Shown here piece by piece: positions 1-7,817 of a DNA stretch of 64,000 nucleotides. This DNA is from Sphingobium sp. EP60837 (GTDB taxonomy: Bacteria; Pseudomonadota; Alphaproteobacteria; Sphingomonadales; Sphingomonadaceae): the NCBI RefSeq assembly GCF_001658005.1, contig NZ_CP015986.1, positions 1,799,501-1,863,500 on the forward strand. The letters run 5' to 3'. The notes under the pieces are model-generated. The model was not told where the DNA came from. It worked only from the letters and a program-made list of their open reading frames with translations, and made no database searches. Position 1 is the stretch's first letter. The number at the start of each line of letters is the position of its first letter. The position numbers and the translations under genes were made by a program.

Positions 1-1374
1 GATGTCGGGCGCGCGATCGCTGGCCCCAAGCTCGGCTTCCAGCGTCTGCGCCTTCAACTCCTCCACTCGAGGCGTGGTGAGCGACATCGCCTCGATGCCA
101 AGACCCGGATCGATCTTTTCGACCCGCATCGCGAGCATCCGCTTCACATGTCTGGGCTCGCGCGTGGCGCGCGCAGTGCCGATCGCGATCCGTTGCTCCG
201 TACCATCGACGATCAGGCAGGTGAGATGCGCCGTGCGCAGCCCCATGCCGCGCTCCTGTAGGATGATGACCAGATCATCGACGAGATCGCCGATCACCTG
301 GGTGATGGCTTCGGCGGTGCCGATGGGTTCGAGCAATCGCCGCTCCACGCGCGGCGCCTCGAATGGCACGACCGGGACGATCGGTTCCGCTAATATTCCG
401 CGCGCCTGGTCGAGCCGCCGGACGGTGGCGAGTCCGAGGCGCTTGGCCAGCGGGCCGCGTGGCATAGGATAGAGATCAGCGATCCGCTCAAGGCCGAAGC
501 GCGCGGCCGACATCAGTGCCTCGGGTTCGAGCCGCAGAGCTGCGAGTGGCAGATCGGCGATCGCCTGGGTCTCTGTGCCGGGCGGCAGCAGGGTGATGGC
601 CTTGCCGCCATAGCGCGCCAGCGCATGGGCGGCGCCAGGCGTACCGGCGATGGCGATGCTGGCGGTAAAGCCCAGGCGCCCGAGGAAGCGCAGCAGCCGT
701 CGGCAGAAGCGTGCCTCACCTCCGAAGAGGTGGGTGGTGCCGGTGAGATCCAGCCACAGTCCGTCTTTGCCTGACCGGCAGGCTGTCGGCGTCCAATGAC
801 CGACTGCGTGGAGCGCCAGGCGCTCGAGCCAGGCCCGATCGGCATCCGGATCTGCGTCGCGAACCTCAAGGTTGGTCACGAGCGCGCGGGCGTGCGCGGC
901 CGCCATGCCGGGACGCAGGCCAAGCTCAAGCGCCACCGGGCAGGCGGCGGTCACCACGTCACGCTGCCCTGTCCGGGCGATCAGGATCGTGGGCTGTCCC
1001 CATAGCGTCGTCCATGTAAGAGCGGGGGCCGAGCGGATGCCGGCGGCGCCCTCATCAGCCGGCATGGCTTTAAAGGGATGCTCCGCCGACTCGCTGCGAC
1101 GGCCCATTTCGCGCATGGTCGGCCGCTGGTGCGCGGGCAGGGCGTCAATCTCGCTCTGGCTTGGGCGCTGGGCATCATCCCGCGCCCAACGCGCGCCGGG
1201 CCGCCAGCCACCGCCGCGGGGCACCGAACAGGCTCCTGGATTGTCGTCGATCGGTCCTGCAAAGCGCGGAGCGAGCGACGGGCCAGCGGGCTCAGGCCGC
1301 TTGGCTGGCCGCTCCGACCGCCGCAGGCGCTCTATGGGCAGCTGCGGCAGGTAGAGCGAGGCGACCCTGATCAT
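1..1374 (-). CDS. imuB: ImuB, Y-family polymerase-like mutagenesis protein (partial, 3-prime end outside window)
   Basis: ImuB is a catalytically poor Y-family polymerase homologue that bridges ImuA, DnaE2 and the sliding clamp during SOS mutagenesis. I read 458 codons without a stop from the ATG at 1374 to the left edge. The N-terminus, MIRVASLYLPQLPIERLRR, is the usual ImuB opening, and the part nearest the edge (roughly residues 300-458) keeps the fingers/little-finger character of the family. Full ImuB proteins are about 500 residues, so only the tail is missing. The start lies 82 bases inside imuA, so the two are co-translated. dnaE2 is the expected next gene but lies outside the window. 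Confident in the family; the exact start is less certain because no strong Shine-Dalgarno is seen. Confidence 0.88.
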   Translation of the reverse strand, partial: MIRVASLYLPQLPIERLRRSERPAKRPEPAGPSLAPRFAGPIDDNPGACSVPRGGGWRPGARWARDDAQRPSQSEIDALPAHQRPTMREMGRRSESAEHPFKAMPADEGAAGIRSAPALTWTTLWGQPTILIARTGQRDVVTAACPVALELGLRPGMAAAHARALVTNLEVRDADPDADRAWLERLALHAVGHWTPTACRSGKDGLWLDLTGTTHLFGGEARFCRRLLRFLGRLGFTASIAIAGTPGAAHALARYGGKAITLLPPGTETQAIADLPLAALRLEPEALMSAARFGLERIADLYPMPRGPLAKRLGLATVRRLDQARGILAEPIVPVVPFEAPRVERRLLEPIGTAEAITQVIGDLVDDLVIILQERGMGLRTAHLTCLIVDGTEQRIAIGTARATREPRHVKRMLAMRVEKIDPGLGIEAMSLTTPRVEELKAQTLEAELGASDRAPDI

Positions 1375-2071
1375 CGCACGCGTCCAGTTCGAGGGAGAAG
1401 GGATTGCCGTTTCGCTGACGGACGAGCTCGACCGACCAGCGCGCGCGTCCGACCCCGGGATGGGGAAGACGCGCCGAAGGCACGCAGCCGATCCGCCAAC
1501 GGGTCATGGCGGAGGAGAGGCCGCTCAAGGGGCAGCGATCACGGACACGATAGCGGCGGTAGAGCAGCATTGGCGTCTTGCCGTCAGAGGCCGCGAGCTG
1601 CAGCCGCCGGGTCGCGGTCTGGTCGGCTGACTTTACCTCAGCGATCACGCAGGCGAGCGAGCCGTCGCGCAGGGCGTCCTCGGTCATGGCGAGGACGGCG
1701 CTGTCGCTCGTGCCCTGCGCATAGAGAAGCTTATCCGGGCCAAGCCCTACCTGCTCAAGCCCGGGCGCATAGAGATCGAACCTGGTGAGCGCCCAGAAGA
1801 CCGTGAAGCCGGGCTGAGTTGCAAAACGGGCGGCGATGCCGGCCGCGAACAGCGTCGCGGCAGCGTCATCGCTGAGCGTCGCAGACGCGGCGGCAATCTC
1901 GTGCAAGGCTGCGCCATCCAACCCACGATCGGCTAGGCGCTGGTCGATCGCGTCGATGCCGAAGGGCAGGGCAGGCCCCCGCGCGGCGCGCGCCTGCGTG
2001 AGTTCCGCCAGTAGGGCGGCAAGAGGAGTGGTGGCGCGGGGCCGGTCAGATGTGGAAGCGGGGCAAATCAT
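1292..2071 (-). CDS. imuA: ImuA, RecA-like SOS mutagenesis protein
   Basis: ImuA is the first protein of the ImuA-ImuB-DnaE2 translesion cassette, which replaces UmuDC in many alphaproteobacteria. The 259-residue product has the typical ImuA core, with GIDAIDQRLADRGLDGAALHE near the N-terminus and the later segments ATLFAAGIAARFA and FWALTRFDLYAPGLEQVGL. Length fits the family (about 250). The start at 2071 lies 20 bases downstream of a GTTC-N7-GTTC LexA box, so SOS induction is expected. Its 3-prime end overlaps imuB by 83 bases. The cassette sits among plasmid- or island-type genes, which is common for sphingomonad imuAB copies. Confidence 0.9.
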   Translation of the reverse strand: MICPASTSDRPRATTPLAALLAELTQARAARGPALPFGIDAIDQRLADRGLDGAALHEIAAASATLSDDAAATLFAAGIAARFATQPGFTVFWALTRFDLYAPGLEQVGLGPDKLLYAQGTSDSAVLAMTEDALRDGSLACVIAEVKSADQTATRRLQLAASDGKTPMLLYRRYRVRDRCPLSGLSSAMTRWRIGCVPSARLPHPGVGRARWSVELVRQRNGNPFSLELDACDDQGRLALPAAAAHRAPAAVGAASQAA

Positions 2072-2091
2072 GGGAACATATCGACTCAGAT

Positions 2092-2106
2092 GTTCCCTTT
2101 ATGTTC
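2092..2106. promoter_or_regulatory. LexA box of the imuAB operon
   Basis: The sequence GTTCCCTTTATGTTC is a perfect GTTC-N7-GTTC alphaproteobacterial LexA operator, 20 bases upstream of the imuA start. Binding here would cover the promoter and place imuAB under SOS control. Confidence 0.85.
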
Positions 2107-2171
2107 CGTTCGGCCGGGCGATTCGTCAAGCGGATGAATCGCCATTTTTCCTCCGCCCGTCTTCAGATGGA

Positions 2172-2594
2172 TCAGTCTGCAAGCATTTGCAGAGTCGCCG
2201 GGTCGCGCTCTCCGTCGAACCAGCGGTCCAATGCGCCCGCGAACGACGGACATGGCTGCGCCGCTTCGAACAGGGTTAGCGATGAGCGCAGCTTCATGGC
2301 GTCCACGCTACCGAACACGGCGACGGGGTCATCAGTGGCCAGTTGCTGTAGCGCTTCAACACATTCGCGATAGCGCGGGCCAAGCAGGTCGTGATCAAGA
2401 AAGGCGCGGGCTTCGTCGATCGACGCGATGCCATAATAATGGGCGGTCGGACTTTGCCCCAGGCCCCGCAGCTGCGGGAAAATGTACCACATCCAGTGCG
2501 AGCGCTTCGCTCCAGCCCGGATCTCCGCCAATGCGGTGGCGTAGCTATTTTCCTGCGCCTCGACGAAGCGGGCGAGGGTGGCATCGGTGGTCAT
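2172..2594 (-). CDS. DUF1810 family protein
   Basis: A 140-residue member of DUF1810 starting MTTDATLARFVEAQ. The family's signature blocks are visible: SHWMWYIFPQLRGLGQSPTA, HYYGI, DEARAFLDHDLLGPR and SVDAMKLRSSLTLFE. No biochemical role is established; a nucleotide- or ADP-ribose-related function has been suggested by fold only. The ATG at 2594 overlaps the stop of the SRAP gene (ATGA), so it is translated together with yedK and may act in the same DNA-damage response. The ORF could be extended upstream, but that would run through the SRAP gene in another frame and is not credible. Confidence 0.85.
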   Translation of the reverse strand: MTTDATLARFVEAQENSYATALAEIRAGAKRSHWMWYIFPQLRGLGQSPTAHYYGIASIDEARAFLDHDLLGPRYRECVEALQQLATDDPVAVFGSVDAMKLRSSLTLFEAAQPCPSFAGALDRWFDGERDPATLQMLAD

Positions 2595-3211
2595 CAGAGC
2601 AGCGCTCTCTGCGCTGGCGGCGAGCCGTAGACTTGGGTGACGGGCAAGGTACCTTGTGGCAGCCAGCGCAGCACCTGCCCAGCGGGCACGCTCGGATCGA
2701 GCCAGTCGACCCATTGCTCGCGGGTGAGGGGGATGATCTGCCTATGATGGTAGGGCGCCACGTCCGGTCCCGCGTCCATGGTGAGCATAGTGAAGGCTTC
2801 GCCCACCGGGCTCTCCCGCCAGATGCCCGCGATGCAGAAGCAGCGATGATCGGCCATGGTGAAGAGCCATTTGTCGAGCCGCTTCTGCTTGGGATCCGCG
2901 GGATCTGTAAACTCGTAGAAGCCGTCGGCCAGGATGAGGCAGCGGTGAGAGGTGAACTCGCGCCCCTCTGAGCGGAAATTATAGACCGGCTTGCCCTTCG
3001 TGCCCGGCCAGCTCCATCGTCGGTTGACCAGCTCCCCTGTACCCCGTTCGCCCTCCACCGATCGAACGATCGGCGCCATGTCGGTCATCTTGATGTCCTC
3101 GCGCGCGGGCACGTTGGGCTTACCCTCGGGCATCTTGATCTTGATTTTGAGATCCTCGAAATCCTCGGCGATTGAGGCGATGTCGACCTCCAGCCTATAA
3201 TCGTTGCACAT
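2594..3211 (-). CDS. yedK: SOS response-associated peptidase (SRAP), YedK/HMCES type
   Basis: YedK-type SRAP proteins form a thiazolidine crosslink through Cys2 with abasic sites in single-stranded DNA and shield them. The 205-residue protein begins MCNDYRLE, giving the catalytic Cys2 after Met removal. The other active-site blocks are present: NFRSEG, the Glu in ADGFYEF, and the His in APYHHRQIIPLT. The start at 3211 is chosen over an upstream in-frame start because GGAGGA lies directly before it and because Cys must be residue 2. It is coupled to DUF1810 downstream. I see no perfect LexA box upstream. Confidence 0.92.
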   Translation of the reverse strand: MCNDYRLEVDIASIAEDFEDLKIKIKMPEGKPNVPAREDIKMTDMAPIVRSVEGERGTGELVNRRWSWPGTKGKPVYNFRSEGREFTSHRCLILADGFYEFTDPADPKQKRLDKWLFTMADHRCFCIAGIWRESPVGEAFTMLTMDAGPDVAPYHHRQIIPLTREQWVDWLDPSVPAGQVLRWLPQGTLPVTQVYGSPPAQRALL

Positions 3212-3385
3212 CGCTCCTCCTTCTTGGCCGCGCTTGCTCCCGGTCATCCGGCAAACCGGATTGATTGGAGGTTTGGCGTACGCTGGTACATCAACGCAGG
3301 ACCAGTCCGACCGGTTCGCCTCGGCAGTGGCTTCGTCCTTGTGCAGTCGATGTCAAAGCCACTGCACCTTGTATGTCGCATTTTC

Positions 3386-3403
3386 TGACGCTATCTTGCG
3401 TCA
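3386..3403. promoter_or_regulatory. Inverted repeat, likely operator of the first Xre-RES module
   Basis: TGACGC-TATCTT-GCGTCA is a perfect 6-bp inverted repeat with a 6-base spacer, 23 bases before the antitoxin start. Xre/ParS antitoxins of RES modules commonly autorepress through such sites. The intergenic region 3212-3426 also carries the yedK promoter on the other strand. Confidence 0.55.
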
Positions 3404-3426
3404 AGATTACTGTGTCAGGAAGTGTT

Positions 3427-3777
3427 ATGGACCTGTTAGAATATGCCGATCACGGACTTTTTGCTCCGAGTAAGATCGCGGCAGCATTCCGCACGACCAG
3501 CGAGGAGGTTGCCCGCTCGGCCGGCTTGGGTCGTGACGCTGTACAGCGCAAAGAGCGCTTGCGTTCCGATAAAACGCAGCGCCGCCTGAGGGAAATGATC
3601 GAGGTGATCACCAAAACCAGCCCGCGCTTCGGATCCCCTCTCATCGCCTATGCCTGGTACAGGTCGGAGCCACTGCCGGGATTCTCCGGCCAGACGGCCA
3701 TGCAACTCGTGCAGGATGGCAGGGCGAGCGAGGTGCTGGAATATATCGACGCTGTCGACGCAGGCGTTTACGCCTGA
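3427..3777 (+). CDS. Xre/MbcA/ParS-type antitoxin (DUF2384), module 1
   Basis: A 116-residue antitoxin that would neutralise the adjacent RES toxin by plugging its active site with a C-terminal region and repress its own promoter through an N-terminal helix-turn-helix. The HTH lies at about residues 10-60 (APSKIAAAFRTTSEEVARSAGL) and the toxin-binding domain at the C-terminus (LIAYAWYRSEPLPGFSGQTAMQLVQDGRASEVLEYIDAVDAGVYA), which is the family hallmark. The ATG at 3427 is preceded by AGGAAG with good spacing; upstream in-frame starts would run through the operator. The toxin begins 9 bases after the stop. Confidence 0.9.
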   Translation: MDLLEYADHGLFAPSKIAAAFRTTSEEVARSAGLGRDAVQRKERLRSDKTQRRLREMIEVITKTSPRFGSPLIAYAWYRSEPLPGFSGQTAMQLVQDGRASEVLEYIDAVDAGVYA

Positions 3778-3785
3778 CTGCGTTC

Positions 3786-4286
3786 ATGCGCTACCAGGGC
3801 AAACTCTACCGGGCGCTGAACCCAATCTATGCGCGCGAGCCACTTTCAGGCCGGGGGGCTGCCCTATATGGCGGCCGTTTCAATCCCAAAGGAACGGCCG
3901 CTCTTTACGTCGCAACCTCATTGCAGACGGCAATTAGAGAGGCAAACCAGGTCGGAGATCTCCAACCGACGACGATCGTCTCCTACGATGCAGATATCGC
4001 GAATGTCTTCGACGGTCGTGATGCTGCTGAACTCGGAAAGTACGGGATGACCCCAACCAGCTTAGGCGAGCCGGCCTGGCGCGATCAGATGAAGAAGGCC
4101 GGGAAAGCGCATACCCAGATCTTCGCTGAAAGCCTCATCTCCGAGGGCTTCAACGGCTTGCTCGTTCGCAGCTTCGCTCGCGGCGCCACCGATGGCGATA
4201 TCAATCTTGTGCTCTGGAAGTGGAGTGATAGACCCCCGTTGAAACTCGGGCTCATCGATGATGATGGACGCCTGAGTAAAATCTGA
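3786..4286 (+). CDS. RES-domain toxin (predicted NAD+ phosphorylase/NADase), module 1
   Basis: RES toxins (MbcT, ParT, Xre-RES) deplete NAD+ when freed from the antitoxin. This 166-residue protein has the defining block GAALYGGRFNPKGTAALYVA followed by TSLQTAIREAN, giving the conserved Arg, Tyr and Glu of the active site. The C-terminal half carries SEGFNGLLVRSFARGATDGDINLVLWKW, also typical. It directly follows the Xre/ParS antitoxin. Length is usual for the short RES subfamily. All catalytic residues are kept, so it is probably active. Confidence 0.92.
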   Translation: MRYQGKLYRALNPIYAREPLSGRGAALYGGRFNPKGTAALYVATSLQTAIREANQVGDLQPTTIVSYDADIANVFDGRDAAELGKYGMTPTSLGEPAWRDQMKKAGKAHTQIFAESLISEGFNGLLVRSFARGATDGDINLVLWKWSDRPPLKLGLIDDDGRLSKI

Positions 4287-4468
4287 ATCTTCGATGGGGC
4301 GATTGATCGCCATTTCCTGCCAAACCTCATGCGGAAGCGTTGCCGATCATACCAGCCATACCGACGTAATTCGCTGCGGTGTGAACGTTGATCAGCCCCA
4401 GCGCAGTCGGTCACCCTACCGGCTGTAGCATCAACCCTAGTTGCCGGGGAACCTTGCTCCCGCTTATT

Positions 4469-4483
4469 GTTCCCTGTATGTTC
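4469..4483. promoter_or_regulatory. LexA box upstream of the SRAP-like/alkB pair
   Basis: GTTCCCTGTATGTTC is a second perfect GTTC-N7-GTTC site. It ends 5 bases before the ATG at 4489, so it would sit on the promoter itself and the transcript would be leaderless or nearly so. Confidence 0.82.
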
Positions 4484-4488
4484 CTTAC

Positions 4489-5007
4489 ATGGACTCGAAA
4501 GCAACCCCCTTCGACTCCGACGCGATCGGAAGTCGCCGTGCCATCATCCGGCGTAACCCGGAGGACATACAAGAGCTTGAGATGATCGAGGCGGCGTGGG
4601 GTTCCAACCCGCGCTTTAGTGATGGCGTGCGCTATGAGTTCATCCGATCGGAAGGGCGATCATTTCCGAGCAATCGCTGCCTGGTGCCGGCTTCGGAATT
4701 TCACATCCGCAATGGCGAGAAGAAATTCCGGGTGACCATGGAGGACGGCAATTTCTTCTATCTCGCCGCCATTTGGGAGCCCGCCATGGGCGACTGGCCG
4801 GTCTGCTATCGCATCATCACAGTTGACGCGAACCCAGAGGTGATGCGCTACCAGGAGCGTCACGGGGCCATCATCCAGCGCTGGCAGGTCATGAAGTGGC
4901 TGGATTGCCAGGTGCCCGAAACGGATCTGTTGGTCACCCCGCCTGCGCATCTGTTTTTGGTCGAAGAGATCCTGACCAAGCCTCTGCAGACCAGCCTGGC
5001 GTTTTGA
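4489..5007 (+). CDS. SRAP-fold paralogue lacking the catalytic residues
   Basis: A 172-residue protein with the SRAP fold: RYEFIRSEGRSFPSNRCLVPASEFH matches the family block around NFRSEG...RCL.PADGFYEW, and FYLAAIWEP and RIITVDANPEVMRY match the later strands. It begins MDSKATPF, with no Cys at position 2; the Glu of GFYEW is replaced in SEFHI, and the His of HDRMP is Gln in QERHGAI. It therefore cannot make the usual DNA-protein crosslink. The ATG at 4489 is chosen because the LexA box ends just before it; a TTG start at 4441 would place the operator inside the gene. An alkB gene follows by 20 bases, giving an SOS-controlled pair. Confidence 0.8.
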   Translation: MDSKATPFDSDAIGSRRAIIRRNPEDIQELEMIEAAWGSNPRFSDGVRYEFIRSEGRSFPSNRCLVPASEFHIRNGEKKFRVTMEDGNFFYLAAIWEPAMGDWPVCYRIITVDANPEVMRYQERHGAIIQRWQVMKWLDCQVPETDLLVTPPAHLFLVEEILTKPLQTSLAF

Positions 5008-5027
5008 GCAGAAGCGGGGCGGTGAAT

Positions 5028-5602
5028 ATGTTCGCGCATCCATCCGCCAGTCAGGCCGATCTGTTCGGACAGCCGCTTCTGCCGGGGCTGCGGCAGGAGC
5101 ATGAGTTCATCACAGCGGAAGAGGAGAGGGCGTTGATCGCCCTGATCGATGGAAGCGATCTTACACCCTTTCGCTTCCAGCAGTGGACGGGCAAGCGTCT
5201 GACCCGGAGCTACGGCTGGAGCTATGATTTCCAGACAGGTGCTTTCACGCCAACCGAACCGATGCCGGATTGGCTGCTGCCTTTGAAGGCAATGACGGCG
5301 TCTTTTGCTGGTCTTCGGGCTGAGGCTCTCGTCCAGGCTTTGTTGATCCGCTATGATCCAGGCGCCGGCATCGGATGGCATCGCGACGTCCTGTTTTCGA
5401 ACATATCATTGGGATATCGCTGGGCGAACCTGCCGCGATGCGGTTTCGGCAGAAGATAGTAACGAGGTTTGAGCGACGGAACGCGCCACTGGCACCGCGC
5501 TCGATTTATCATCTGAGTGGCCAGGCACGGCACGCATGGGAGCACAGCATTGCGGAAATGCAAGCAACGCGCTGGTCGATCACTTTTCGCAGTCTCGCCT
5601 AG
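5028..5602 (+). pseudogene. alkB: alkB-type 2-oxoglutarate-dependent DNA repair dioxygenase, frameshifted
   Basis: AlkB-family enzymes remove alkyl groups from DNA bases using Fe(II) and 2-oxoglutarate. The first frame gives MFAHPSASQADLFGQPLLPG through GAGIGWHRD, with the iron-binding HxD, then derails to a stop at 5459. The missing part, RPVFEHIIGISLGEPAAMRFR to HAWEHSIAEMQATRWSITFRSL (third iron-binding His and 2-oxoglutarate-binding Arg), continues in another frame and ends at 5602. Restoring one C near 5390 (GAC CGT CCT for GAC GTC CT) joins the two parts perfectly. The rest is intact, so this is either a recent mutation or a sequencing error. It follows the LexA-controlled SRAP-like gene. 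Confidence 0.85.
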
Positions 5603-5715
5603 CGGCCTTCGTTCGTTCAGATGCGGATAGGGTTCGGGAGGGGAGGAAGCATGAGGATCCAACTGATCTGCAGCTTCATGAGCGTAATGGGGAAGAACCA
5701 GGAAAGAAATATTTT

Positions 5716-5910
5716 GTGCGAACTAATATCGTGATCGACGATGATCTTATGATCAAGGTGCTCCGTACTACTGGCTTTAAGACGAAGCGCGAGGCGGTGG
5801 AAGGGGGGTTAAGGTTGCTCCTCTCGCTCCATTCGCAGGCCAAGCTTTGTAACGATCGCGGCAAGATCGCCTGGGAAGGAGATCTTGATACGATGCGGAT
5901 TGATCGATGA
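5716..5910 (+). CDS. vapB: VapB-family antitoxin (orphan)
   Basis: A 64-residue ribbon-helix-helix antitoxin. The start is GTG at 5716 (VRTNIVIDDDLMIKVLRTTG), where the family almost always begins MRTNIVIDD; AGGAAAG lies about 10 bases upstream. The remaining blocks, FKTKREAVEGGLRLLLSL and the tail GKIAWEGDLDTMRIDR, are diagnostic of this VapB class. The gene is intact, but its toxin is reduced to a stub downstream, so it can no longer guard a local VapC. It could still bind a distant VapC. Confidence 0.87.
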   Translation: MRTNIVIDDDLMIKVLRTTGFKTKREAVEGGLRLLLSLHSQAKLCNDRGKIAWEGDLDTMRIDR

Positions 5911-5960
5911 TCCTCGCTGATTCGAAGGCTAAAATCGACACGCTAAGTGTTTTCACATGA
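5907..5960 (+). pseudogene. vapC: vapC remnant (N-terminal stub only)
   Basis: The ATG overlaps the vapB stop (ATGA), exactly where vapC normally starts. The 17 codons MILADSKAKIDTLSVFT resemble the VapC opening MILVDTSVWIDHLR, with the first catalytic Asp of the PIN domain, and then stop. The stop overlaps the Fic start codon. The rest of the PIN domain is gone, apparently replaced by the fic gene. Confidence 0.6.
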
Positions 5961-7489
5961 ACGATGACATAGGTGACAATCGGCCGAAGCTGGGGCACAT
6001 CTGGCTGCGGGCGAAGTTTGCGCCGCAGAGTCCGCCGCCCTATACCGAAAGCTATCTCGTCTCGGGTGCGCGGCGCACCGACGTGATCGCTGATCGCACG
6101 GTCGAGTTCTACCCGCGCTCCTATGCGACTGGTGACGACATCATCGCCAACCTGCGCTTTGCCCTACGCTATGAACCCCTGGATCTGGGCGTGCTGGCCG
6201 CGACCTTCGTTGCTATCGACGCCGAGGTCATCGCGGCATGGGTCCGCAATGAGCCGAGCGGCAGCTACGCGCGGCGCGCCTGGTTCTTCTATGAGTATCT
6301 GACCGGCGAACGTCTCGACGTGCCTGATGCCGCGGCCGGCAATTATGTCGAGGCGCTCGATCCGCAGAAGCATGTCGCCGGGGCGCGGCGGAACTCGTCG
6401 CGTCACCGCATCATCGATAATCTGCTCGGCACGCCGGACCTGTGTCCCACAGTGCGCCGCACGGCGAAGCTGGAAGGCCAGATCGGTGTCCACATCGATG
6501 CCGAGGCACGCGCGATCATCGAACGTTATGACCCGGCCGTGCTCGCCCGCGCAGTCCGGCATCTCTTCACCAAGGAAACGCGCGCGTCATTCGCGATCGA
6601 GGGGGAGACGCCCAGTCCGGATCGGATCGAGCGGTTCGTCGCGGCGCTGGGCGCCGCCGCCAGCTTTGACACGGGCGACAAGGAAGCGATTCTTCGGCTG
6701 CAAAATGCGATCGTTGATCGCCGCTATGCCGCGACCGACTGGCGCAGCTTCCAAAATTTCGTCGGCGAGACGGCCATTGATCTCCGCGAGGAGGTGCATT
6801 TCATCTGCCCCCGACCTGAAGACGTTCCCTCGCTGATGACGGGCTGGATGGCGCTGATGGCGCGGATGCTCGCTGACGACATCGAGCCTGTCGTAGCAGC
6901 GGCAGTCGCGGCTTTCGCCTTCGTCTTCATTCACCCGTTCGAGGACGGCAACGGCCGCATCCACCGCTTCATCGTTCATCACGTGCTGAGCAAGACAGGT
7001 TTCAGCCCAGAGAGCATGATCTTCCCTGTGTCGGCCGCCATCGTCCGAGATCGGCGCAGCTATGACGCGGTGCTGGAGAACTTCTCAAGACCCCTGTTAA
7101 GCGCGATCGATTGGGGCTGGACCAGCGAGCGCGAGATCGCGGTTTGCAACGACACCGCGCCGCTCTATCGCTTCTTCGATGCCACCTCTGTCGCCGAATA
7201 TCTCTATGACCGCGTGATTGATACCGTCCTTACGGACCTGCGCGAAGAACTGGGCTTCCTGGCTGTGTTTGACCGTGCGCTGGAAGGTGTCCGCACCATC
7301 GTCGATATGCCGAACCGCCGCGCCGCGTTGCTGATCCGCCTGATGCTTCAGAACGGCGGACGTCTTTCCAATAGCAAGCGCGGTCAGTTCGACGAACTGA
7401 CCGATGCCGAGATCGCCGAGATGGAGCAGGCGGTGCAGTGGGCGCTGGCCGAAGCGGGGGATATACCTCGTGCGGCAAACGCCTTCTGA
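5957..7489 (+). CDS. Fic/DOC family protein (predicted AMP-transferase with N-terminal inhibitory helix)
   Basis: Fic enzymes usually transfer AMP from ATP to protein hydroxyls. The 510-residue protein has the complete motif HPFEDGNGRIHR at residues 326-337, with the catalytic His326, Asp/Glu-Gly-Asn-Gly-Arg loop and final Arg. The inhibitory motif (S/T)xxxE(G/N) is present as SFAIEG at 211-216, ahead of the Fic core, which marks a class II, self-inhibited enzyme. The N-terminal 200 residues and the C-terminal 130 are less conserved. The start overlaps the vapC stub stop. No partner antitoxin is adjacent, in line with self-inhibition. Fic proteins of this layout are frequent in genomic islands. 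Confidence 0.88.
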   Translation: MNDDIGDNRPKLGHIWLRAKFAPQSPPPYTESYLVSGARRTDVIADRTVEFYPRSYATGDDIIANLRFALRYEPLDLGVLAATFVAIDAEVIAAWVRNEPSGSYARRAWFFYEYLTGERLDVPDAAAGNYVEALDPQKHVAGARRNSSRHRIIDNLLGTPDLCPTVRRTAKLEGQIGVHIDAEARAIIERYDPAVLARAVRHLFTKETRASFAIEGETPSPDRIERFVAALGAAASFDTGDKEAILRLQNAIVDRRYAATDWRSFQNFVGETAIDLREEVHFICPRPEDVPSLMTGWMALMARMLADDIEPVVAAAVAAFAFVFIHPFEDGNGRIHRFIVHHVLSKTGFSPESMIFPVSAAIVRDRRSYDAVLENFSRPLLSAIDWGWTSEREIAVCNDTAPLYRFFDATSVAEYLYDRVIDTVLTDLREELGFLAVFDRALEGVRTIVDMPNRRAALLIRLMLQNGGRLSNSKRGQFDELTDAEIAEMEQAVQWALAEAGDIPRAANAF

Positions 7490-7775
7490 GAGATGTGACT
7501 ACCCGAGGCTATCTGCGATGGCGGTCACGTGGGCGGCACACTAGGATCCCTGTACCCCACCAAGCTTGCCGCCAGTCGCATCGACCAGCAGCCGTTCGGC
7601 ATCGCGCCAAGGGCGGTCATTCAAGTGCCGCGGTTACTTGGAATCGGACAAAGATGGCTCTGCATCAATTTGCTTTCTAGCGGGTTGAACGCACGGCTGC
7701 GTTTAGCTGAGGCTGTCTCGGGTTGCAGGGAGGAGCAAGCTCCATTGTCCGACCGGTTCGATCTTGTCTTTTGAC

Positions 7776-7803
7776 CATATGAGCCATATATATGGCTCAT
7801 ATG
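7776..7803. promoter_or_regulatory. Perfect 28-bp palindrome, operator of the second Xre-RES module
   Basis: Fourteen bases, CATATGAGCCATAT, are followed at once by their exact reverse complement, with no mismatch and no spacer. The palindrome ends 14 bases before the antitoxin ATG at 7818 and covers the likely promoter. It lies at the end of the 328-base gap 7490-7817, in which I see no gene and no other structure. Confidence 0.75.
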
Positions 7804-7817
7804 AACGAAGGAGAATA

